Assembly: GCA_903931645.1 (NCBI GenBank)
Contig: CAIZDF010000183.1
Coordinates: 1-5,779, forward strand
Reading direction: 5' to 3'
Source: an uncultured Tolumonas sp.
GTDB taxonomy: Bacteria > Pseudomonadota > Gammaproteobacteria > Enterobacterales > Aeromonadaceae
Length of the DNA: 5,779 nt
Of this stretch, positions 1 to 4,841 are shown piece by piece. Each line of letters begins with the position of its first letter. Positions within the stretch are counted from its first letter, which is position 1. The translations under genes and the position numbers were made by a program. The notes beneath the pieces are model-generated. The model made no database searches. It saw only the letters and a list, made by a program, of their open reading frames with translations, and had not been told where the DNA came from.

Positions 1-263
1 CACTGCGTAAACTGGGTGCGGAAGACCGTTTAACTAAACCGTTGCTGGGTACACTGGAATATGGTTTACCGAATGCAGCATTACTGAAAGGCATTGCGGC
101 TGCGTTGCATTATCAGAACGCAGATGATCCACAGGCTGTTGAATTACAAGGTTGGATTGAGCAAGAGGGTGTGGAAGCAGCTTTATTACGCGCGACTGGC
201 CTGAAAGCAGATGAGCCTTGTGTGGCAACGATTGTGGCCGAATATCAGCGCATGGCTAAATGA
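1..263 (+). CDS. mtlD: Mannitol-1-phosphate 5-dehydrogenase, C-terminal part (5' end outside the window)
   Basis: This cytoplasmic enzyme oxidises mannitol 1-phosphate, made by the mannitol PTS permease, to fructose 6-phosphate using NAD+. The reading frame is open from position 3 and ends at TGA 261-263, leaving 86 visible residues. They begin LRKLGAEDRLTKPLLGTLEY, which resembles the C-terminal helical domain of E. coli MtlD as I remember it (a KPLLGTLEYGLP-type core, then a helix rich in DDPQA). The TTG at 42 is an internal Leu codon, not a start: the homology runs straight through it from the window edge. The full protein is usually about 380 residues, so roughly three quarters, including the NAD-binding domain, lies upstream. 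The next gene is mtlR, the usual order in mtlADR operons. Identification is from recall of the family sequence and the neighbour, and is strong. Confidence 0.93.
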   Translation, partial: LRKLGAEDRLTKPLLGTLEYGLPNAALLKGIAAALHYQNADDPQAVELQGWIEQEGVEAALLRATGLKADEPCVATIVAEYQRMAK

Positions 264-270
264 TGTAATG

Positions 271-302
271 AAGAGAGAGGGAATGCCCTCTCTCTTACTT
301 TT
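271..302 (+). terminator. Hairpin with short T run between mtlD and mtlR
   Basis: An 11-bp perfect stem (271-281 with 286-296, arms AAGAGAGAGGG and CCCTCTCTCTT) closes on the tetraloop AATG. It is followed by ACTTTTA, a short T run at 299-302. It begins 7 bp after the mtlD stop. The form fits an intrinsic terminator, probably a partial one because mtlR follows 90 bp later on the same strand. It could also act as an RNA-stability or processing hairpin that lowers mtlR expression relative to mtlD. Confidence 0.65.
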
Positions 303-392
303 AGATAATCAAATTAATAACAATTTTATAACAATAAAAATTAAAAAGGGCGACGGGTCAGATTTCTGGTTTTCCACATAAGATCAAACAAT

Positions 393-929
393 ATGAATAA
401 AGTTAAAGCACCAACTTATCAGGAGGACGCAGTTTTTGAGCGTCTGACCGAACCGGAGAATCCGAGAGGATTCTTCCTCGAAGTAGTCGATATGCTGGAG
501 GAAGGGGTCGATCAATTGATGCGCCGTGCTTTTCGTCAGGAAGAGTATGCGGTCAAATATGCGATTGAGCCGTTATTAAATGGTAAAGGTCCTTTGGCTG
601 ATCTTAATATCCGTTTGAAGCTTATTTTTGCATTGGGTTTGATCTCACTGGAATTATCGCAAGATATTGAACGTTATATTCGTATTCGTGATTTCTTAGT
701 CAGTGATATTCATGATCACCGATTTGGTGAACCTTGTGTGCGTGAGCAAATTGATAAATTACATGGCTTACAGCAGATCAGTATGATGCAAGTAGAAGAG
801 CCGGATGAAAAGGCTGACCCAATGTTGCAGCAATTGCAGTTGAACCGTCGTGATCAGGTTATTCGCTCAGCACTGCTGCTGGCAGTTTCTTCGGTGTTAT
901 CTGAACTGAACAAAGACAGCCCGATCTGA
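393..929 (+). CDS. mtlR: Mannitol operon repressor MtlR
   Basis: The 178-residue product matches the MtlR family, which represses the mannitol operon. Family knowledge: MtlR proteins are largely alpha-helical with no classical helix-turn-helix. The most recognisable stretch is residues 52-68 (YAVKYAIEPLLNGKGPL) followed by IRLKLIFALGLIS (residues 73-85), which resembles the E. coli protein. E. coli MtlR is about 195 residues and this one has a shorter N-terminus. The ATG at 393 is the first ATG in the frame, which is closed by TAA at 342-344. It has no good Shine-Dalgarno sequence (only a weak AAGA about 9 bases upstream), so translation may be weak. It follows mtlD by 129 bp with a hairpin between, and could be served by readthrough or by a promoter in the AT-rich spacer, where only a TATAAC-like -10 at 327-332 is visible. 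The stop is TGA 927-929. Confidence 0.92.
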   Translation: MNKVKAPTYQEDAVFERLTEPENPRGFFLEVVDMLEEGVDQLMRRAFRQEEYAVKYAIEPLLNGKGPLADLNIRLKLIFALGLISLELSQDIERYIRIRDFLVSDIHDHRFGEPCVREQIDKLHGLQQISMMQVEEPDEKADPMLQQLQLNRRDQVIRSALLLAVSSVLSELNKDSPI

Positions 930-937
930 AAGGGTAA

Positions 938-969
938 CAGCATGCGGAAGCGTTTTGCTTCCATTGCTG
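938..969 (+). repeat. Imperfect hairpin just after mtlR
   Basis: The inner stem GGAAGC/GCTTCC (946-951 with 957-962, loop GTTTT) is extended by an outer stem CAGCA/TGCTG (938-942 with 965-969). It starts 8 bp after the mtlR stop. No T-tract follows on either side, so it is not a canonical terminator. It may be an mRNA 3'-end stabilising structure. Confidence 0.4.
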
Positions 970-1035
970 ATGGGGTTAATTGCTTAGATTTGTTTAGAAC
1001 GCGAAAAACAGCTACAGCATCGATACACACTGATT

Positions 1036-1080
1036 AAAAACAACCTTATCTATTATTGGTGTCTAATAGATAAGGTTTTT
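1036..1080. terminator. Strong bidirectional intrinsic terminator between convergent operons
   Basis: A perfect 14-bp stem (1042-1055 with 1064-1077, arm AACCTTATCTATTA) has an 8-base loop. On the plus strand the stem runs into T's (1076-1080, then GTGCTTTTTA). On the minus strand it is followed by G and TTTTT (complement of 1036-1040). It lies 112 bp after the mtlR stop and 15 bp beyond the stop of the convergent ABC ATPase gene, so it can end transcription of both operons. Confidence 0.88.
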
Positions 1081-1092
1081 GTGCTTTTTATA

Positions 1093-2394
1093 TTATTCAT
1101 CACTCGGCAACATTAATCGGCCAGTGTGGAAATCATATTCATACACTTCGCCATAACGTCCCCATTCGATAGCGACACTCAGCACACGTTCGGCTTCGTC
1201 TCTCTTCATGTGTTCTTCCAACAATTCCAGGAATTGTTTCTCTGGTAATGCGCCACTGGCTTCATGTTCCAGTTTGTGGCGGATCTGCGAGGCGAGTGGT
1301 ACATGTGTTAATAACTGTTGGCCGAAGATTTCTTGGCGCAGAGTTTGTTCGCCCTCAATGTAGTGTCGGCCTAATGCTGTCAGCGCAATATCGCCTTTTT
1401 CAATCTGTACGAATCCGAGTAACCCGAGTGCTTCATAAGTCGGGAACAATTCCACGTCTGACAACTCTGCCTCTTCGGCCAGTTGCGGCAAGTCAGCTCG
1501 ACCATTAAATGGTGCATCATTCAATAATTCCAGCAAACCTTCCATACGGGCGACGTCGGTTGGTGGCAGACGATAGCCCATATGCAGGCCGGTTGGCGCC
1601 CCTGCCACGGCACCAGGAGCAGGCGCTGGGCGCATAGTCATCATGTCGTACACTTGATCGATCAAGGCGCGTACTTCGGGATCATCCACATCGCGGGGTT
1701 GTGGCAGATCGACTTTAACTTCGCTGCGAATACGGCCAGGATCGCTGGATAAAATCAGAATGCGATCGGCCATCATCACCGCTTCTTCAATGTTGTGCGA
1801 CACAATCAAAATGCCTTTGGTCGACAGCCGTTTTTCCTGCCACAGCTCCAGCATATCGTTACGCAGCGTTTCACCGGTCAACACGTCGAGTGCTGAAAAC
1901 GCTTCATCCATCAGCAGAATATCGGGGTTGGTGACCAAGGCACGGGCGATACCAACACGCTGGCGCATCCCACCGGATAATTCACGTGGCAACGCACCAC
2001 CGAAACCCGCCAGACCAATCAGTTCCAGCATGGCATCAGCGCGTTTTTCCCGCTCTGCCGCTGGCACGCCTTGCGCTTCCAGCCCCAGTTCGACGTTTTG
2101 TTGCACGGTCAGCCAAGGAAATAACGCAAATGATTGGAACACCATAGCGATGCCGGAAACCGGGCCATAAATGCTTTTTTCACGATAATTGACTAAACCC
2201 TGATCGGCGGGAATGAGCCCGGCAATGATGCGTAATAGTGTCGATTTACCAGAGCCGGACTTACCGAGCAATGCCACAATTTCACCGTCATGCAAGGTGA
2301 AATTGACATTTTCCAGCACGCTGCGGGCCGTGCCATCGGAGGTACGGAAGGACTTGGCGACGCCTTCCAGGTTAATCAATGCAGATTGGTTCAT
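1093..2394 (-). CDS. ABC transporter ATP-binding protein (nitrate/sulfonate/taurine type) with C-terminal AAA-associated domain
   Basis: This 433-residue protein is the cytoplasmic ATPase that should power the fused permease encoded immediately upstream. Residues 1-250 form the nucleotide-binding domain: Walker A GKSGSGKS (44-51), Q-loop Q87, signature LSGGM (139-143), Walker B ILLMDE (159-164), D-loop SALD (167-170) and H-loop H200. All catalytic motifs are intact. A Pro/Ala-rich linker (255-268) joins a second domain (about 275-430) that resembles the C-terminal AAA-associated domain of this transporter branch, possibly a substrate or metabolite sensor. NrtD/SsuB/TauB-type ATPases normally end near residue 260. 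Start at 2394 is supported by GAGGAG 5-7 bases upstream. The Shine-Dalgarno sequence lies over the permease stop and the genes are 9 bp apart, so translational coupling is likely. The transported anion cannot be read from the sequence. Confidence 0.9.
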   Translation of the reverse strand: MNQSALINLEGVAKSFRTSDGTARSVLENVNFTLHDGEIVALLGKSGSGKSTLLRIIAGLIPADQGLVNYREKSIYGPVSGIAMVFQSFALFPWLTVQQNVELGLEAQGVPAAEREKRADAMLELIGLAGFGGALPRELSGGMRQRVGIARALVTNPDILLMDEAFSALDVLTGETLRNDMLELWQEKRLSTKGILIVSHNIEEAVMMADRILILSSDPGRIRSEVKVDLPQPRDVDDPEVRALIDQVYDMMTMRPAPAPGAVAGAPTGLHMGYRLPPTDVARMEGLLELLNDAPFNGRADLPQLAEEAELSDVELFPTYEALGLLGFVQIEKGDIALTALGRHYIEGEQTLRQEIFGQQLLTHVPLASQIRHKLEHEASGALPEKQFLELLEEHMKRDEAERVLSVAIEWGRYGEVYEYDFHTGRLMLPSDE

Positions 2395-2403
2395 GATCTC
2401 TCC

Positions 2404-4134
2404 TCAGCGACTGCCATCAGCCAATAAATACAACTTGCGCCAGAAAAAACGGTTCAGTCCCATCACAAACAGACACATGATACCGATACCTAAGGCGATG
2501 CGATGGAAATCACCGGCATCGGTCATCTGTTTGATATAACTGCCAAGCCCGTTGGCCATCAGCGTGGTTTTACCCCAAGTGACATATTCCGCCACGATAC
2601 TGGCGTTCCACGAACCACCGCTGGCGGTGATGGCGCCAGTCACATAGGCAGGGAAGATCGCCGGCAGGTAAATACGTTTCCATTTTAACCAGCCACGGAC
2701 ACCGAGGTTATCTGCCGCCAGACGTAATTCAGTCGGGATCGTTGATGCACCCGCGACCACATTAAACAGAATGTACCACTGGGTGCCAAACACCATCAGC
2801 GGGCTTAACCAGATGTTTGGGTTCAGATTTAATGACACCAGCGCAAAGACTACTAACGGGAACATCAGGTTGACCGGGAAGGCGGCTAAAAACTGTGCCA
2901 CCGCCTGCACGCGCTGTGAGTAGCGTGGGTTCAGCCCGATCCAGATCGCAATCGGCACCCAAATCAGCGACGCCATACCGATCAACAGCAACACCCGCGC
3001 GAGTGTGAGCAAACCAAGCCCGGCGACATGTAGCGCCTCTTGCCAACCAACATCGCTGTGCACAAACAGGATCAGACGAGCGATTGCCGCCAGCCCAGCC
3101 AGTAGTAATAACAGCTCCCAAACTCGTGACCAGTGAGAGTGTTGTTGTGCCGGTTTGGCTTTCACCGACGTACCGTCGTAACGACGCGGAAACCAGTTCA
3201 GCGCACGGCGTAGTTGTGACCAGCTCCAATGCGAAAAAGCATGTGTCCAGGCGTTGTTGCGCAACATATCGAGCAACCACGAACGCTGTGCGGTATCGCC
3301 TTGGGATTCCTCAAAACGGAATTTGTCGGCCCACGCCAGCAGAGGGCGGAAGAACAGCTGGTCATATAACAAGATGCCAGTCAGCATCGCCGCAATTGCC
3401 CATGCGATTGCGCTGACGTTACGTGCTTCGATAGCAACCGCGATATAAGAGCCAATGCCAGGCAATTTGATATCTTGGCCGGCAACAGAAATCGCTTCCG
3501 CCGCGACCAGAAAGAACCAGCCGCCGGACATCGACATCATCATATTCCACAGCAGACCGGGCATGGCAAAGGGCAGTTCCAGTCGCCAGAAACGTTGCCA
3601 GCCTGACAGACGGAAGATATTAGCAGCTTCATTTAATTCGGCAGGAATGGTGCGGAATGACTGATACAGACTGAACGCCATGTTCCACGCCTGTGAGGTA
3701 AAGATCGCAAAAATGGCGGCGCATTCCACCCCCAGTAAATTACCGGGAAACAGCGCGATAAACGGTGCTACCGCAATGGCTTGAAAGCCTAAAATTGGCA
3801 CTGATTGCAGTACATCCAGCATGGGGATCATCGCTTTTTCGGCGGTGCGGTATTTTGCGGCGATAGCGGCAAACAGAAAGCTGAATAACAACGAACAGCC
3901 GAGCGCCATAAACATACGCAAGATGGTGCGTAGCAGATAATACGGCAGATAGATCGGATCAAGCGACACCGCTAAGGCATCACCCACCACAAACGGTCGG
4001 CTCATCTGGGTGGCGCCATAGGCCATGAGTACTAATAATGATAAAAGTAATGGTAATAACACCCAACTCAGCCGATTCGGCGCGGCGTGCAAAACCGATT
4101 GTTCATGGTGACGCGGATTGAACAACTCAAACAT
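2404..4134 (-). CDS. ABC transporter permease with two fused transmembrane domains (duplicated anion-transport permease)
   Basis: This inner-membrane protein of 576 residues carries two BPD-type permease domains in one chain, so it supplies both halves of the transport channel. The first half spans about residues 22-265 and has an EAA-type coupling loop at 163-196 (IPAELNEAANIFRLSGWQ). The second half spans about 338-565 and has its own loop at 466-498 (IPTELRLAADNLGVRGW). The halves are joined by a polar basic linker at about 268-335. The layout matches the duplicated permease family of anion ABC transporters (COG4986, from memory). I chose the ATG at 4134 because AGGG lies 5 bases upstream. 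An ATG at 4194 would extend the frame by 20 unrelated residues but falls inside the leader terminator hairpin and has no ribosome binding site. Stop is TGA 2404-2406, followed by the partner ATPase. No periplasmic binding protein lies nearby, so the ligand is unknown. Confidence 0.9.
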   Translation of the reverse strand: MFELFNPRHHEQSVLHAAPNRLSWVLLPLLLSLLVLMAYGATQMSRPFVVGDALAVSLDPIYLPYYLLRTILRMFMALGCSLLFSFLFAAIAAKYRTAEKAMIPMLDVLQSVPILGFQAIAVAPFIALFPGNLLGVECAAIFAIFTSQAWNMAFSLYQSFRTIPAELNEAANIFRLSGWQRFWRLELPFAMPGLLWNMMMSMSGGWFFLVAAEAISVAGQDIKLPGIGSYIAVAIEARNVSAIAWAIAAMLTGILLYDQLFFRPLLAWADKFRFEESQGDTAQRSWLLDMLRNNAWTHAFSHWSWSQLRRALNWFPRRYDGTSVKAKPAQQHSHWSRVWELLLLLAGLAAIARLILFVHSDVGWQEALHVAGLGLLTLARVLLLIGMASLIWVPIAIWIGLNPRYSQRVQAVAQFLAAFPVNLMFPLVVFALVSLNLNPNIWLSPLMVFGTQWYILFNVVAGASTIPTELRLAADNLGVRGWLKWKRIYLPAIFPAYVTGAITASGGSWNASIVAEYVTWGKTTLMANGLGSYIKQMTDAGDFHRIALGIGIMCLFVMGLNRFFWRKLYLLADGSR

Positions 4135-4143
4135 GATGACCCT
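4135..4143 (-). promoter_or_regulatory. Ribosome binding site of the permease gene
   Basis: On the minus strand AGGG (4143-4140) is followed by TCATC and then ATG at 4134-4132. The 5-base spacing is acceptable, and this site decides the start over the upstream ATG at 4194. It lies about 20 bases after the U-tract of the leader hairpin, so ribosome access requires transcription past that hairpin. Confidence 0.7.
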
Positions 4144-4161
4144 GTTTACAACTGACAGCCC

Positions 4162-4202
4162 AAAAACCTGCCCACTGTTTTGTGCACAACACAAAAGCAG
4201 GT
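4162..4202 (-). terminator. Terminator-like hairpin in the leader of the ABC operon (candidate attenuator)
   Basis: Read on the minus strand, ACCTGC (4202-4197) pairs with GCAGGT (4171-4166). Inside it TTTTGTG (4196-4190) pairs with CACAAAA (4184-4178) over a TTGTG loop, with a 6-base bulge CAGTGG on the 3' side. A T5 tract (4166-4162) overlaps the end of the stem and is followed by GGG. The stem lies 28 bp before the permease start, where an intrinsic terminator makes sense only as an attenuator or as the end of a leader RNA. The bulge weakens it. An alternative fold uses CTG (4200-4198) with CAG (4177-4175) and frees the GGGCAGG segment. Confidence 0.5.
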
Positions 4203-4217
4203 AAGAAGTTCAAGCTG

Positions 4218-4231
4218 GCGTTTAGAAACGC
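4218..4231 (-). repeat. Small perfect hairpin in the ABC operon leader
   Basis: GCGTTTAGAAACGC is a perfect inverted repeat, giving a 5-bp stem with a 4-base loop (TCTA on the minus strand). It sits between the structured block and the terminator-like hairpin. It could be a spacer stem of the leader RNA or an operator for a regulator. The sequence alone does not decide. Confidence 0.4.
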
Positions 4232-4237
4232 AATACT

Positions 4238-4265
4238 GTTATAAGGGAAGCGAAGGACAAGTCAG
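4238..4265 (-). promoter_or_regulatory. Possible sigma-70 promoter inside the ABC operon leader
   Basis: On the minus strand CTGACT (4265-4260) and TATAAC (4243-4238) are 16 bp apart. They match the -35 consensus at 4 of 6 positions and the -10 at 5 of 6. If used, the transcript would start near 4231 and hold only the small hairpin and the terminator-like hairpin, with the structured block upstream of it. The -35 overlaps an inverted repeat arm, so a repressor or structure could interfere. No better promoter was found between 4372 and 4556 on this strand; the best -10 there (TACAAT, 4455-4450) has no matching -35. Confidence 0.3.
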
Positions 4266-4371
4266 TCCGCTGACTGAACGTGTCGGGCTACCCGCCATAG
4301 CGGCAGGGCAGCAACAGGTGAGACCTATGGTTGCCTTGCCAGTGCGTGGCCGATGCATAATCGACTACTGG
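4260..4371 (-). promoter_or_regulatory. Densely structured leader block upstream of the ABC operon, possible regulatory RNA of unknown class
   Basis: Four consecutive inverted repeats can form stems when read on the minus strand. First, CCAGT/ACTGG (4339-4343 with 4367-4371) encloses CGAT/ATCG (4351-4354 with 4360-4363). Next is a 13-bp irregular hairpin from 4307 to 4340: GGCA/TGCC, GCAAC/GTTGC and AGGT/ACCT with a 3-base loop and bulges of 2 and 3 bases on one side. Then come two mutually exclusive stems, CCGC/GCGG (4292-4295 with 4300-4303) and CGGG/CCCG (4284-4287 with 4291-4294). Last is AGTCAG/CTGACT (4260-4265 with 4270-4275). The block lies 60-170 nt before the terminator-like hairpin on the same strand. 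I do not recognise a known riboswitch consensus. Strand is inferred from the downstream gene, since inverted repeats read alike on both strands. Confidence 0.42.
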
Positions 4372-4556
4372 GACTATCCACAGATTAAAGACTCCAGAAA
4401 TAAAGACGGCGCGAATTTACCACGACTTGGCGAGCGGCTCCAGTTACAGATTGTACAAACGGCAAGAATTCATCCATTTGTCATATTAGGTGCTAAATTG
4501 TGTTTATTTTTTGCGTATGTCGAACGCGGGTTTAGCCGATAAATGTTTAGATTTGT

Positions 4557-4841
4557 TTAGCCAACAAAAAATAGGTAAAGCACCGACATACAAAGCATGA
4601 TCACTGCTATAACTACCGGGTAAATGAGGTACGTGTGTTTGGCTTGATGTGTATGTTGGCTAATGAGTTTAACAAGCATCAGATTATAACTGACCAGTAA
4701 GCAGCCAGCCGTTAGTTGTCCAACTTGGCTGATATGATGGTAGTGCCAATGATACAGGCCAATCAGAAAAAAATTGGCGAGGATCAGATACAGCACAAAT
4801 TTATGGAGCGGGCGGTTCGCTCTGGATACGGTATTATACAT
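4557..4841 (-). CDS. Small three-helix membrane protein of unknown function
   Basis: I do not recognise this 94-residue protein. It has three hydrophobic segments (about residues 15-30, 42-60 and 71-93) and a basic N-terminus (R7, R10, K14), suggesting the N-terminus faces the cytoplasm. The first loop is aromatic and His-rich (HWHYHH, 31-36) and would face the periplasm. The second loop carries H63, H65 and H69. Start at ATG 4841 is supported by GAGG five bases upstream (4850-4847). The stop is TAA 4559-4557. The coherent pattern of helices, the basic end and the ribosome binding site argue for a real gene, although a plus-strand frame overlaps it. It is divergent from the lytic transglycosylase gene and 422 bp upstream of the ABC operon on the same strand. 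The histidines could bind metal or haem, but that is speculation. Confidence 0.68.
   Translation of the reverse strand: MYNTVSRANRPLHKFVLYLILANFFLIGLYHWHYHHISQVGQLTAGCLLVSYNLMLVKLISQHTHQAKHTYLIYPVVIAVIMLCMSVLYLFFVG

Larger units (their letters stand above)
4135..4556. other. 422-bp non-coding stretch (ABC operon leader and upstream spacer)
   Basis: Open frames here do not look like genes: the longest (4180-4542, plus) has no ribosome binding site, no recognisable domain, and runs antisense through the structured block. Positions 4372-4529 are a plain spacer in which I see no strong motif. Near the distal end, GTTTAG occurs three times (4530-4535, 4545-4550, 4555-4560). Confidence 0.6.

Noticed and set aside
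42..263. A short ORF with a TTG start at 42.
   Set aside because: The TTG is an internal Leu codon of mtlD. Similarity to MtlD continues upstream to the window edge.
370..378. DnaA-box-like nonamers TTTTCCACA (370-378) and CTATCCACA (4374-4382).
   Set aside because: Each has one mismatch, they are single and far apart, and there is no clustered AT-rich unwinding region or replication gene.
1760..2539. Plus-strand ORFs opposite the ATPase gene.
   Set aside because: They are antisense shadows. The minus strand carries all the ABC ATPase motifs here.
2762..3280. A 172-codon minus-strand ORF overlapping the permease gene.
   Set aside because: It is an out-of-frame shadow of the permease, whose frame shows clear transmembrane domains and coupling loops through the same region.
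4339..4348. CACGCACTGG on the minus strand recalls the CACGCACAGGG start of c-di-GMP-I riboswitches.
   Set aside because: The other conserved parts, such as the second conserved junction segment and the tetraloop receptor, could not be found downstream, so the match is probably chance.
4239..4358. A 39-codon minus-strand ORF in the ABC leader (starts MHRPRTGKAT, contains TCCCP), a possible leader peptide.
   Set aside because: No Shine-Dalgarno sequence before its ATG, the frame runs through the hairpin block, and it contains no run of one amino acid next to the terminator as in classical attenuation peptides.
4180..4542. A 120-codon plus-strand ORF in the intergenic region.
   Set aside because: No ribosome binding site, no recognisable domain, and it is antisense to the structured leader. 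Composition looks non-coding.
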